From Lasioglossum baleicum (lineage: Eukaryota > Arthropoda > Insecta > Hymenoptera > Halictidae): a stretch of DNA of 64,000 nucleotides. Numbering within the stretch: position 1 is the stretch's first letter; the number at the start of each line of letters is the position of its first letter. The stretch spans positions 1-64,000 of the forward strand of contig NW_027469340.1 in assembly GCF_051020765.1 (NCBI RefSeq), read 5' to 3'. This document shows positions 37,045 to 52,800 of the stretch, piece after piece. Under the pieces are notes generated by a model. The model saw only the letters and a list, made by a program, of their open reading frames with translations. It did not search any database and was not told the DNA's origin. A program made the position numbers and the translations under genes.

Positions 37045-40000
37045 ATTACAGTATCTATAAATATATGAACGACTGGGATGAAACGCATACGGTATAATAT
37101 CAAGGCTTGGAAGATTAACGAAGATCGTCCAGTCGTGCCACACTGAGCTGCCGTACGCAACTACAAGACCTCGCCAGTCATATCGCTCCGGCAACGTATG
37201 TACGTGTACAAGCACGTATATAGAATAACATCATGCATAAATAAATATTGTCAAATACGTAATTTCATCTAATTCCATATCCACTTTTCCTAAGAAACAC
37301 GGTTTCTGAAATTAAAGACTGCAAGTTATGGAACAAATGGGAAATGTCATAAAAGTAAATTGCAGAACGTAGAAGTAAATGGAAACCGGCCAAACAATGC
37401 TTACTGTACATTGGTGAGGTTAAAGAAATAAACAAAGACCATACGCTGTTGTCGCTTCCGATTTAATTTCGCAAATACAAGGCATCCATAGTCGCGGCGC
37501 ACCGGCAGCGTAGGTACGTATACAATCAATCGTACAAAATGACAAAAAAATTTATCACAGTATTGTCTTAAACGTACAATCAACTAATTGGAGAGACACA
37601 CTTTCTAATAAATTCAAACTTTGAAATTCAGAAAAATATCGAAAATATCATAACTGTAAATTACAGTATGCATAAGTAAATACAAAGCTGCCAACGAATG
37701 CATAAAATACAATATCAAGTATAAAGAAATTAACGTATACTGTACAGTAGTGTGTCTCCGATCTACGATACGTAGCTACAAACCCACTCCAGTGGTGTCA
37801 CTCTAGGCAGCGTAGGTGCGTATACAAATGTAAATTAAAAATAAGGTTAACAAAATAATGTCATACACGTGCGCTCATCTAATTCTGGAGACACTTTGAC
37901 TAGGAAATACAATTTTTGACATAAAAAATTGGAAATTATTATGAAAACCGAAAACATTCTAAGAGTAACTTGCAGTGTGCCGAAATGAATGGATGACTGC
38001 GGTAAAATGCATGCAGTACAATATCAAGGTTAGAGAATATAACGATGATCAATAACTAGTGTCGCACCGATCTACCGAGCGCAGCAACAATCAACTCCAA
38101 CCGTGTACCTCCGGAAGCGTAGGTATATACGCAGACAATCGCATAAAATAACAGTAAGATTAGCAGAATAACGTACAAAACGTACAATCAAATAATACCA
38201 AAGACACTTTTACGACGGAATACGAATTCTTATACCGAAAATTGAAATTCGGATAAAAACTGAAAATATCATAACAGTAAATTACAGTATGCGTAAATAA
38301 ATGGTTGACCAGGAAAAAACGCATACAGTACAATATCAATGTTAAAGAAATTATCATCTAAATCATATATATCACAATATATCGTATAAAATAACAATGA
38401 ATTTAACATAATATTGTCATAAACGTCCGCTCAACTAATTTCAAAGGCACTTTCATTAGTATGTAAAATTTATTATGCTAAAAATTGAAAATTTATAAAA
38501 ATAGACGAAAATATCAAAACAGCTAGTTACAGTATGTAGACATCAGTAGAAATTTCCGACAGAAAACAATCCGCACAATATCCAGGTTATACAAATTAAC
38601 AAGCACCATACAGCAGTGTCGCTTCAATCTAGCGAACGCAACTACAAGGCCACTCCAGTAGTGTCGTTCCGGAAGCGTAGGTTCGTATACAGATGGTCAT
38701 ATGGAATAACAATGTGTTTAACAAAATATTGTCATAAAAATACACTCATCTAATTCCCACGGCACATTTCCTGAAAAATACAATTTTTTATATTAAAAAT
38801 TGAAAATTAAGAAAGAAAACCGATCGCACCATAACAGTAATTTACGGTATGCGTAAATAAATTAAAAACTGTGAAAGAATGCACACGGTAGAAATGCGAG
38901 GTTAACGAAAGTAACGTAGACCATTCAGTAGTCCCACTTCGAAATGCAGTACGCAACTACAAGACCACTCCAGCCGTATCGCTCCGGAAGCGTAGGTACG
39001 AATGCACACAATCATACAACATTACAAAAAGCATGACAAAATATTGACATAAACGTAAACTCAACTAATTCAAACGATACATTTAATAACGAAGTTAATT
39101 TTTTAAATAAGAGATTGTAAATTTTGAAAAAAAATCGAAAATATCATGCCAGTAACTTGCAGTATGGAAAGATAAATAGAGAACTAAGACAGAATGCAAA
39201 CGGTGCAATATTACAGTTACAGAAATCGACGAAGACCATGCAGTAGTGCCACTCCGACCTACCGAAAGCTGCAACAAGACTACTAAATCCATGTCGTTCC
39301 GGAAGTGTAGGTACGGAAACGGACAATCATATGTAATGACAACGAGCTTACCAAAATATTGTCATCAAAGTAATCTCAACTAATTCAAACTGCACTTTTA
39401 CTAAGAAATAGAATTTTATAGACTAAATACTCATAATTTTGATTCAAATCGTATATATCAAAGCAATACAGCACAGTATATAAAAATGTGCAGAAAACAG
39501 GGGGAAAACATACGGCTGATAGTCATGGTTAAAAAAATTATCGAAGACCGTACATTAGTGAAGCACTGATATACCGTAAGCAACTATTGTAACACTCCAG
39601 TGGTATCAATCCGGCAGCGTAGGCTCGTATAGAGACAATCATATGAAGTGACAAAGAATTAAAGAAATTTTACAAAAAACGTGCACTCAACTAATCTCAA
39701 AGACACTTTTACTGAGAAATAGAGTTTTTAAAACGAGAAATAGGAAATTGTGAAAGAACAAAAATATCATGACTGTAAATTACCGTATACGTAGGTAAAT
39801 GGAGAACCGCAAAAGAATGCATACGGTACAATATCATGGTAAAAGTAATTAGCGAAGACCATCCATCTAGTAGTGCCGCTCCGCTCTGCCATTCGCAAAT
39901 GCAAGGCCTCGACAGTGGTGTCGCTCCATCAGCGTAGGTACATATATAGAACTTTATATAAAATAACAATAAACTTTACAAGTATTGTCTTCAACGTACG

Positions 40001-40791
40001 CTCAACTAATTCAAAACCCATGTTCACTATGGAATACAATTCTTCTATCAAAAAATTGAAAAATTAGGAAGAAATCGAAAATATCATAAGAGTAAGTTAC
40101 AGTACGTATTAACTAATGGAAAGCTGCGGAACAATGCGCACGGTAGATAATCAAGGTTAAAGAAATTAACGAAGACCATGCAGTATACTACTCCGGCCTG
40201 CAGGACCCAACTACAAGACCACTCTAGCCGTGTCGCACCGCTGTCGTAGGTACGCATACAGGCAATCATATATAATAACAACAAGCTTCTCGCAGTATTG
40301 TCTCAAACGTTCACTCAGCTTCATCCGAAGACACTTTTACTTAGAAGACCAATTTGTTAAAATTAGCATTGAAAATTTCGTATGAAATGGAAAATATCAT
40401 AACAGTAAATCACAGTTTGTATAGACAAATTGAAAATAGGGGAAAACATGCATACGGCACAATCTGAAGGTTGAAAAAATTAGCGTGCATCATACAGTAG
40501 TGCCGCTCCGATCTACCGAACGCAACTGCAAGACCACTCCAGCCGTGTCGCTCCGACAGCGCAGGTGCGTATACAGACAATGTAAACTAACAAGGCATTT
40601 AACGAAATATTGTTATCAACGTATACTCAACAATTTTCAAAGGCACTTTTACTATGATATACAACCTTTTCACTAAGAATTGAAAATTTTGAAAAAAATC
40701 GAAAATATCTTAACAGTGAATTACAGTATGCACATATAAATGGACGACTGGGAACAAATGCATACGGAACAATATTTAGGTTAGGGAAATT

Positions 40792-40890
40792 ATAGAATTA
40801 ATTAAAATTATTAAAATAAAAATTATTATTATTAATAACTATAATTATTCAAATTAAAATTGTTAATTAAATTGCATAAAATTAAATTAA
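40792..40890. repeat. AT-only low-complexity insertion inside a satellite B copy
   Basis: About 99 bp made almost entirely of A and T, rich in ATTAAAATTATTA-type words, replacing the short AAATTAACGAAG stretch of one B unit. The unit continues normally on both sides (GGTTAGGGAAATTA before, AGAAGACAGTAGTG after). It is probably a local expansion of the ATTAA-rich segment. Confidence 0.75.
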
Positions 40891-43800
40891 AGAAGACAGT
40901 AGTGCTTCACCGATATGCCATATTCCACTACACGTCCACTTTAGGCGTGTCGCCATGGATGCGTAGGTTTGTATTCAAACAGTCATATAATACAACAACG
41001 AATTAAACACAATTTGGAATGAAGGCAGACTTACCTAATTCGTAAGACACTTTTACTTTGAAGTATAATTTTTTAAATTCAGAACTGGAAATTATGAAAA
41101 TTTGAAAATATAGAAAGAAAACGAAAATATCATAATAATAAGTAAAAGAATGAATAAATATATTGAAGACTTGGAAAAAATACACACGGCACTATATGAA
41201 AGCTAAAGAAATTAACATAGACCACCCAGCAGTGTCGTTTCGATCTACCTATCGCAACTACAAGACCAATAAAACCATGTCGCTCCGCAAGCGTAGGTAC
41301 GGATATATGGCAATGATACAAAATAACAAAAAACGTGACAAAATATTGTCATAAACGTAAAATCAACTAATTCAAACAACACTTTTACCATGAAATAAAA
41401 TTTTTATTAAAAAAAAATTAAAAATTTTGAGAAGAATTGAAAATATCATACCATTGAATTACTATATGTATAAATAAATGGGAAAAATGCATGCGGTACA
41501 ATATAAAGGATAATGAAATTAACGAGGACCGTATAGTAATGCCACTCCTGCCTGCCGTACGCTATTACAAATCCCGCCAGTGGTGTGGCTCAAACAGCGA
41601 AGATACGCACACTGACAATCATACAAAATAACAATTAGCTTAACAAAATAACGCCATAAACATGCACGCAACTAATTCCAAACACACTTTTACTATGAAA
41701 CACAATCTTTTAAACTACAAATTGACAGTAATGAAAAAAATGTAATATATCTGGACAGTAAATTACAACATATTCAAATAAATGGAAAACTGGGAAAAAT
41801 GCATACCTTACAAAATCAAGATTAAAAGTAATATCGAAAACCATCCAGCAGTGTCGCTCCGTTCTGCAGTACGTAAATACAAGACCACGCCAGTCGTCTC
41901 GCTACAGTAGCTCAGGTGTGTATACAGAGAGTCATGTAAAATAACTACAAGCATATGAAAATATTGTCATAAACGTACACTCATCAAATTGCAAACTCCC
42001 CTTTACTAAGTAATACAATTTTTTCAAATAAAAACTGGAAATTTTGAAAGAAATGGAAAATACCTTACCAGTATATTACAGTTTGTATTAATGAATTGAA
42101 AACAGGGGAACACTGCATACGGTGCCTAATCAAGGTCAAAGAAATTAGCGAAGGTCATACAGTAGTGGTGCCCGATCTACCGTACTTAACTGCATGCTCA
42201 CTCCAGTCAGGTGGCTCCGGTCGCGTAGCTCGAGTACAGACAGTCCTATAATACAACAACAAATTCAGCAAACTGTAGTCACAATCGTACACTCAACAAA
42301 TTCCAAAGACACATTTACTAAGAAATACAATTTCTCTTACGGAACATTGAATATTCTGAAACTAGTCCAAAACATAACTCTTAATTATAGTATGTATATA
42401 TGCTAGGGGCAAAATCAAGGTTAGCGTATTAACGAAGAACATCCAGTAGTGCCGCACCGTTATGCCATATGCCACTGCAGGTCCACCATAGGCGTGTCGC
42501 TCTGGAAGCGTAGGGTTCTAGTCTGACTATCATATAATACTTCAAAAAATTAAACAAAATATTGGCGTAAAGGCAGACTTATCTACGTCAAGAGACAATT
42601 TTACTATGAAGTATAATTTTTTAAATTAGGAACTGGAAATTATGAATGAAATCTCAAATATTATAGCAGTAAAATACGGTATGTAGAAACAAAGAGGGAA
42701 CTGTGTAAGAATGCATATGACACATCATTACTGTTATAGAAATAAACAAAGACCATACAGCAGTGCTGCTCCGATGTAATGATCGCTACTCCAACTCCAC
42801 TCCAGACGTGTCGATACGGAAGCGAAGGTACGTGTACCGACAACCAAATAATACAACAACAAATTCAACTATATATTGTCATAAACGAACACTCAACTAA
42901 TTCGAAGGACAAATTTACTAGTAAATACAATTTTTGAAATAAAAAATTGGGAATCATGAGAAAAATTGAAAATATCATGGTAATAAATCGGTACAATATC
43001 AAGGATAAAGCAGTTAACGAAAACCATCAAGTAGTGTCACTCCGATCTACCGGACGCAAGTGCAAGACGTCGAGGGTCGAATCTCTTCTGCAGCGTAGGT
43101 ACGTATACAGACAATCATATAGAGTAAGAATAATTTTAACCAAATTGTGTCGTAAACGTACATTCATCTAATTCCAAATACACTTCTATTAGGAAATATA
43201 AATTTTTAATCTAAAAATTGAATATTATGAAGAAAATCGAAAATACCATAACAGTAAATAACAGAATGTATAAACTAACGAAAAGCTGCAAAAGAATGCA
43301 TACTGTACAATATCAAGGTTAGAGAAATTATAGAAGATCATGTAGTAGTGTCGCTCCGTTCTAGCGAAAGCAGCTACAAGATAACTCCTGCCATGTGGTT
43401 CCATAAGTATAGGTACCTATACTGATAATCGTATAAAATATCAATAAGTTTAATGAGATAATGTCACAACCGTACAGTCAACTAATTGTAAAGGCACTTT
43501 TACTAAGAAATGCAATCTCTAGAAATAAGAATTGAAAATTTTGAAAGAAATCGAAAATATCATAACAGTAAATTACATAATTTATAAATAAACGGCAGAC
43601 TGTGAAAAAATGCATGTGGTTCAAAATCAAGGATAATCAAATTAACGAAGGACATCCAGTAGTGTCGCTCCAATCTGTCGTACACAACAAGATAACACCA
43701 ATTGTGTCCCTCCGGCAGCGGACGTACGTATGCAGAAAATCATATCAAATAACATAGAATTTAACGTGATATTGTCATAAACCTAAACATCAAGACAAAC

Positions 43801-46800
43801 GTAATATTGTCATAAACGTAAACACAACTAACTCAAAAGACACTATTATTAAGGAATACAATTCTCACAATCAAAAATTGCCAATTATGAAAAAAAAATC
43901 GATGATACCATGACGGTTAATTGCAGTATGTAAAAATAAATAGGAAACTGCGAATGAATGCATACTGTACAACATTATGGTTAATGATATTTACGACGAC
44001 GATACACCACAGTCGCTCCGATCTACCGAACGCACTTTCAAGACTACTCAAGTCGTGTCGCGACGGAAGCGAAGATATGTATACAGACAATTATTTAATA
44101 CAGCAGTATGTTAAACAAAATAATGCCCTAAGCAATCACTAAACTAATTAAGAAATTAAAGAAATTAACGAAGACCACTAAGCAGTCGCCGCACCGATCA
44201 GTCGTCCGCAACTACAAGGGCTCTCCAGCCGTGTCAACCTGGGCGTGTAGGTACGTATACAACCAATCATATAAAATAAGAAAGAATTTAATGTAATATT
44301 GCCAGAAATACCATTATTTATCGAAGATACAGTTTTTTGAAATAGAAATTGTAAATTTCGAAAAAAATCGAAAATATCATAACAGTAGATTACAGTGCTT
44401 ATAAAAAAATGGAACACTGAGAAAGAATGCAGGCGGTACAAAATCAAGGTTAAAGAAATTAGCAAAGATCATACAGTAGTCTCCCTCCATTCGACCATAC
44501 GCAACTACAAGAGCACAACAGCCGGATCGCTCTGGAGGAATAGGTACATACACTGACAATAGTATAAAATAACATTAAGATCAACAAGACAGTGTCGTTG
44601 CCGTACACTCAATTAATTTCGCGACATGTCTTGTAAAAAATACATTCTTTCAAATTAAAGATTGGAATGTTTTAAGAAAATCGAAGATATCATAACAGTA
44701 GATTACAGTATGGTGAGATAAATTGAAAATTGCGAAAGAATGCATACGGTAAAATATCATGGTTAAAGGATTTTACGAAAATCAGACAATATTGTCCCTC
44801 CGATCTACCGAACGCAAGAGCAAGACCACTCCAGTCGTGTCTCCCTGGCAGTGGGGGTATGTGTGCAAACAATCGTGTAAAATAAAAATAAGTTCAACAA
44901 AGAATCATCATATACTTAAGCACTCAACTAATTCCAAGCACTCGTTTGCTACGAAATCAAATTTTTTACAATAAAGATCGAATATTTTGAGAAAAAAAAT
45001 CGAACATATCATGACAGCATATTGCAGTATATATAAATGATTGGAAAACTGGGAAGAAATGCATACGGCACAAGATCAAACTCAAAGGAATTAACGTGGA
45101 CCATCCAATGTACCCCTCCAATCTGCCGTATGCAACGACATGGCGACGCCAGTCGTGTCTCTCCGAAAGCGTAGGTACGCATACAGGCAATCATATAAAA
45201 TAGTAGATAGTTTAACAAAATAGTGTCATGTGCGTACACTCATTTAATTCCAAACACACTTCATCTGAGGAATACAATTATTTAACCTAAAGATTAAAAA
45301 TCATGAAAAAAGTCGTAAACACCCTAATAGTAATACTCAGTATTTATAAATAAATAGAAAACTGCGAATGGATGCATACAGCACAGTCTTATGGTTAAAG
45401 AAATTAACGAGGACCATTCAGTAGAGCTACTTCGATCTGCAGTACGCAGCTGCAAGCCCACGCAGGTCGTATCGCTCGCGAAGCGTAGGTACGTACACAG
45501 ACAATCACAAAAGTCAATAACGAGTTTAACAGAGTATTGTCTTCAGTAAAAACACAACCAATTCAAAGGAAGCCGTTACTTAGGCATAGAGGTATATAAA
45601 TTAAAAATTGAAAATTTTGAATGAAATCGGAAATATAACGCTAAATTAGAATATGTTTGAATAAATATGAAACATGGGGAGAAATGCATACAGGTCAAAA
45701 TCAAGATTGAAGGAATAAATGAAGATCATCCAGTTGTACAGCACCGACATTCCGTGCGCAAAAGCATGACATAGCCAGTCGCGTTGCACCCGCAGGGTAG
45801 GTAATTGTATAGAGAATCATATAAAATAATAATATGTTTAACAAAATTTTGTCATTAGCGTAAACTCAACTGATTCCAAAGGCACATCCCATAAGGAATG
45901 CAATTTTTTAAACTAGAAATTTGAAATCTTGAAGAAATCGGAAATATCATAACAGTAAATTGGAGTATGCATAAGTGAATGGAAAATTGGGCGAAAATTC
46001 CTGCGGTTCAAAGTCATGGTTAAACCGACTGACGATAAACATACTGTAGTGTCGCTCCGATCGGCCGTACGAAGCAGTAGGACGACTACAGCCGTGTCGG
46101 AACGGAAGCGTAGGTACATATACGGCCAATCGTATAAAATAACAGTAAGTTAACGAAATATTGTCATACACGTACATACGAATAATTGTAAAGACACTTT
46201 TACTAAGTAATACAGTGTTTTGTCATGAAAATTGACAATATCACAACATTAAATTACAGCATGTAGACGCAAATGGAAAACTGCGAAATAATGCATACGG
46301 TACAACATCGGGGTTATAGAAATGAACAAGGACCATATGTCAGTGTAGCTCCGATTAGCGGACGCAACTACAGGACGACTCCTGTCGTGTCGCTCCTGCA
46401 GCGTATGCACGTGTACAGGCAATCATATAAAATAAAAATATGTTGATCAAAATATCATCACATACGATCGCTCCATTAATTACAAAGGAACTTTTACTAC
46501 GAAATAATATTTCTGAAGTTACAAATTGGAAACTTTGATGAAAATCGAACATATCATCACAGTAAATTGCAGTATGTAGAAACAAATGGCAAACTACGAA
46601 GGAATGCATACGGTACAAAATCAGGATTGAAGATATTATAGAAGACCAATCAGTAGTGCCGCTCCGCTCTGGCGTACGCAACTATCAGACCTCGCCGGTC
46701 GTGTCGCTCCGGCAGTGGGGGTATGTGTACAAACAATCGTATAAGATAAAAATAAGTTTAACAAAGAATCATCATATATTTAAACACTCAACTAATTCCA

Positions 46801-49800
46801 ATCACTCATTTGCTAAGAAATCAAATTCCTTAAAATAAAGATCGAATATTTTGAAAAAAATAATCGAACATATCATAACCGTCAATTACAGAATGTAAAT
46901 GCAAGTCGATAACTGGGAAGGATGCATACTGTACAAAATCAAGGTTAAAGAAATTACGGAAGGCCTTCCGGTATGCCTCTCCGTTCTGCCGTACGCAAAT
47001 GCAAGACCTTGCCAATCGTGTCGCTCCGCAACCGTAGGCACGTATACAGTCTATCATATAGAATACCAATGAATTTAATATGATATTGTCGTAAACGTAC
47101 AAACAAATAATTCCAGTGACACTTTTACAAGGAAATACAATTTTTGAGTCTAAAAATAGAAAATTTTGAAAAAAATCAGAATCATCATGAAAGTAAATAA
47201 CAGCATTTGTAGATAAATTGAAAATTAGAAAGAATGCATATGGTAAAATATTATGGTTATAGAAATTAACGAGGGGCATATAGTATGACCGTCCTATCGG
47301 CCGTACGCAGCTACACGACCACTTCAATCGTGTCTATACGGAAGCGTAGGTACGTATACAGGGCAAGCATATAAGATATTAACAAGCTTAACAATGTACT
47401 GTCATAAGCGGAAACTCAACCAATTCAGAAGGAAACGATACTGAGAAGTACAGCTTTTTAAATTAAAAATTGAAAATTTTGAAAGAATATCGAAAATATA
47501 ACAGTAAATTGGAGTAAGTATAAATAAATAGACAAAATGGGGTGAAACGGTTGCGGGTTAAAATGAAGGTTAAAGAAATTAAGGTATATTACCCAGTTGT
47601 ACTTCTCCAATCTTCCGTCTTCAACTAAAACATCAATCCATTTGTGCAGATCCGCAGCGCCAATAGCCATGCGATGACGCACAGGGTTACATCACAACGA
47701 TCTACCATACTTAACAGCAAGTTCACATCCAATAGTGTGGTTCCATTAGCGTAAGCACGTGTACAGACAATCATATAGTACAACATTAAATTCAACTTAA
47801 TATTGATACAAACGTACGCTCAACTAATTCCAAATGCACTTTTACTAAGAAATGCAATTTCTAAAATATATAGTTTGCATGTTGCGAAGAAAACGGAAAG
47901 TATCATAACAGTATATTACATTATTTGTAAATAAATTGAAAGCTGAGAAAGAATGCATGCGGTACAGTATTCAATGAAATGAAATGAAGTCAAACTACAT
48001 ACTGCATAAGGTCATGGTTCAAGAAATTGGCGAAGAGCATCCAATAGGGTAGTTCGGACACACGGAACGCAACTACACGACCGCGCCAGCTGTGTCGCTC
48101 CGGAAGCGTCGGTACATATACAGAGAATCATGTAAAATAATATTGAATTTAACAAAATATTGTCACGAACGTACACTCAACTAATCCCAAAGAGACTATA
48201 ACAAAGAAATGCTACCTTTTAAACTAAAAACTGAAAATTTTGAAAAAAAGTCGAAGATATCATAGCAGTAAATTACAGAATGTATAAATAAATGGGAGAC
48301 TGGGGAAAAAGTATGCCGTCCAATATAATGTATACACAAATTAACGAAGATCATACAGCAGTGTCGCTCCGATATTTCGTGCGCACAACAGGTCCACGGC
48401 ACTCGTGTCGCTCCGGCAGCGTAGGCACGTATCGAGACAGTAATATAAAATAACAATGTATTACAAAAATTTGTCATAAACGTACACTCAACTAATTCCA
48501 AAGACACTGTTACTCAGAAATTCAGACTTTAAACGAAAAATTGATAATATTGAAAAATATTACGAAATTACTGTAACAGTAAATTACAGTATGTATAGAT
48601 AAGTGTACACTGGGAAGAAATGCATACGCTACAATATCAAGGTTAGCGATGTTAACGAAGATCATACAGTAATGTGGCACCGATCTGCCGTGCGCAACTA
48701 CAAGACCTCGCCAGTCGTGTCGCTTAAACAGTGTCGGTACGTATACAGACAGTCATGTAATGTAACAATATTCTCATCAAAATATTGTCATAAATGTAAA
48801 CTCAATTCGTTCCAAAGACACTTTTACCATGAAATACAATTTTCTAAACTTAAAATTCAAAATTAGAAAAAGTATCGAAAATACCAAAACGATAAGTTAC
48901 AGTATGTAGAAATAAATTGAATGCTGCGAAAGAAGGCATGCGGTACAATATTATGGTGTGGGATGTTATCGAAGGCCATACCGTATGCCGCTCCGATCGG
49001 TCGTACGCAAGTTCAAGTCCACTCCAGCCGTGTCGCTCAGGAAGCTTAGGTGCGCATACCGGCAATCATATAAAATGAGGATAAGTTTGAGAAGGTAACG
49101 TCACGTGCGTGCACTCAACTAACTCCAAAGACACTTTAACTACGAAAAGCTATTCCTAAAAATAATGATTAATAGCTTTGAAAACAATCTACAATATCAT
49201 ACACCAATTTACAGAGTGTCTAAATAAATATAAAACTGGAAGAAGTGCATACGGTACAGAATCAAGGTTAAAGAAATTGACGAAGATCATACATTGTTAT
49301 CACTCTGATTTATCGAACGCAACTTCAAGACCACTCCAGGGGTGTCTTTCGTGAAGCTTAGTTACGTATACATATAATCGCATGAAATAAAAGTAAGTTT
49401 AACAAAATAATGTCATAAACGAAAACTCAACGAAATCAACTGACACTATTAATGGGAAACACATTTTTTAAAACTAATAACCGGAAATTTTGAGAGAAAT
49501 CGAAAATATCATATCCATAAGCTACAGTATGTATAAATAAGTGGAAAACAGGGGAAAAATCCATACGGTACTATATTATGACTAACGAAACTAACGAAGT
49601 CGACCCAGTACTGCCGCTCCGATCTGTCGAAGGCTGCTACGAGATATCGCCAGTCCTGTCGCTCAAACAGCCTAGGTATGGATACAGACAATCATATAAA
49701 ATAACAAAAAGCTTACCAAAATATCGTCAGAAACGTACACTGAGCAATATCCATAGATGTTTTTCCTAATAAATACAAATTTCGGCAATAAAAATTGTAA

Positions 49801-52800
49801 ATTATGACAAAAATCAAAATTATCATCACATAAAGTTACAAAACGTAGATATGAATGGAATACTGGGAAACAATGCAAACGGTACAAAGTGAAGATTAAA
49901 CAAGTTAACGAAGTCCATCCAGTAGCGCCGATTCGGTTTGGAGTTGCGCTACTTAATGAGCTCGCCAGTCGTGTCGCTGCGACTGCATATGTTCGGATAC
50001 AGACAATCATATATAATAACAATGACCATAACAAAATATAGTTATATACTTACACTTAACTAATTCCAAAGACAGCATTACGATGGAATACTATTTTTTA
50101 AGCTATGTATTGATAATTTTGGAAAGAATCGAAAATATCATTGCAGTAAATTGCAGTATGTCTAAATAAATAGAAAATTGCGAACATATGCATAAGTGAC
50201 TAAATCATGGTTAAGGAACTTAGCGGTGAGTATGCAGAAGTAGCGCATCGACCTGCCGTATATAACTACAGGACCCCGATAGTCGTGTTGCTCCTGCTGG
50301 AATTGTACGTATACAGAGGATCATATAAAAAAAATAAGAATTTAAAAAGGTAATGTCATAAATCTGCACTGATCTTTTTCCATAGACACTTTTACTATGA
50401 AATATAATTTTTTAAAATAAAAATTGAATATTTCGATGAAAATCGAAAATATCATAACAGTAAATCAGAATACTTGTAAGTAAATAGAAAACTGCGAAAA
50501 AATGCGTACGGCACAAAACCAAGGTCATAGAAATTAACAAGGACCATCCAGTTGTGTCTCTCCGAAATGGTGTACGCGACTACCAGACGTGACCACTCGT
50601 GTAGCTCTGGCAGCTAAGGAACGTATAGAGACAATCATATATAATAACAATAAGTTCAACAAAATATTCTCATAAACGTGCACTCATCTAATTATAAATA
50701 CACTTTTACAGAAAGAAATACAATTCTTTAACATACAAATTGAAAATGTAGAAGAAAATTGAAAATATCATAACAGCAAATTACAATTTATATAAATAAA
50801 TGGAAAACCGCGAAAGAATGTATTCGGTACAATAGAATGGTTAAAGAGATCAACCAAGACCATCCAGCAGTGCCGCTTCGAGCTACCGAACGCAACTAAA
50901 TGACATCGCCAGTCGTGTCGTTCCGGCAGCGAACTTAAGAATACAGAACATATAACATAGCAGTAAGTATAACAAAATACTGTCATAAACGTACACTGAA
51001 CTAATTCGACGGCACTATTCCTAAGAAATACAAGTTCTAAAAGTAAAAATTGGAAATTTTGAAAAAAAATCGAAAATATCATAACCGTAAATTGCAGTAT
51101 GCATAAACTAAATGGAAGATTGGGTGAAAATGCATTTGGTACAAAATCAGGGTTAAAGAAATGAACGAAGACCATCCAGTGTGCCGCTCCGATCTGCCTT
51201 ACGCTGCTTCAAGACCTCGCCAGACTTGTCGTTCCGACAGCGTAGGTACGTATACAGACAATCATATAAATTGGGAAAGAATTTTACAAAATACTGTAAT
51301 AAACGTACACTCAACCAATTTCAAAGACGATTTTACTATGAAACACATTTCTTTTAACGAGAAATTGAAAATATCGAAGAAAATCGAAGATACCGTAACA
51401 GAAAGTCACAGTATATATAAATAAATGGAAGGCTGGATAAAATGCATGCGGTACAATATCTAGATTAGAGAAATTAACGAAGATCATACAGTAGTGCCTC
51501 TCGGATCTGCCGTACGATGCAACAAGACCTCGCCAGTCGTGACCCACCGAGAGCGCAGGTACTGATACAGTCAGTTATATAAAATAACAATAAGTTTAAC
51601 ATGATAATTTCCTTATCGTGCTCTCTACTAACTCCAAAGGCACATTTACGATGAAGTACAATCTTTTGAACTAAAAATTGAATATTATGAAAAAATTGGA
51701 TAATATCATAACAGTCAATTACAGTATGTATAAATAAATGGAATGCTAGAAGAAAAAGCATACGGTCCAAATAAGGGTTGAAGACATAATCGAAGACCAT
51801 CCATTAGTGCCGCTTTATTATGGCGTACACAAATATAAGACCACGCCGGGCCTGTCGCTCCGACAACATAGGGTCGTACAAAGGCAATCGTATAAAATAC
51901 CACTAAGATTAACACAATACTGTCGTGAACGTACAATCAACTAATTCCAACGGCTCTTCAACTAGGAAACAATTTGTTAGAGTAAAATTTGAGAATTATG
52001 AAAAAAATCGGACATATCTTACGAGTAAATTACAGTAAGCCTAAACAAATGGACGTCTGGGAAAAATGCGTACAGTACAATATCATGGTTAATGAAATTA
52101 ACAATGGTCATACAGTTACGTCGATCCGATCGATCATACGCAACTGCAAGACCACTAGGGTCGTATCGCTCCGGCAGTATTGGAACGTGTACATTCGATC
52201 ATATAATACAAAAACAAACTGAACAAAATATTGCCATAAACGTACAATCGACGAATTCGAAAGGCACTTTTACTATGGAGTCGAATTTCCTAAATTAAGA
52301 ATTGTTAGTACTGAAAAACGTCGAATATTTGCGGACAGTAAAATGCAGTTTTTATCAATTAATAGAAAAGAGGGGGGGATCCATACACAACATAATGAAG
52401 GTTCAATATATTAACTGAGACCAACCTATAGTCCTGCTCCTATGAGCCATAAGTAAATGCAGTACCATTCTAGTCGTGTCGCTCCGGCAGTGTAGGTACC
52501 TATATACACAATCATATAAAATTACAGTGAATTTAACAAGATATTGCCATAAACGTAATGTCTGCTACTACCAATGTAACTTTACCTAAAAAATACAATT
52601 TTTGAAGCAGAAAAATACAGATTGCGAGAAAAATCGAGAATATCAAAACAGTAAATGAGAGTATGTAGAAATAAATAGAAAACTGCGAAAGAATGCATAC
52701 GATATGCATGCAATATCAAAGTTAAAGAAATTAACGAAGATCATACAGTATTGTCCGTGACTTCTGCCAAACGCAACAACATGATCACTCCAACCGTATC

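Noticed and set aside
43735..43830. Microduplication around ATATTGTCATAAAC, and similar small ones near 22,560, 26,830 and 27,450
   Set aside because: These are slippage-scale duplications within B units and carry no information beyond normal satellite decay.
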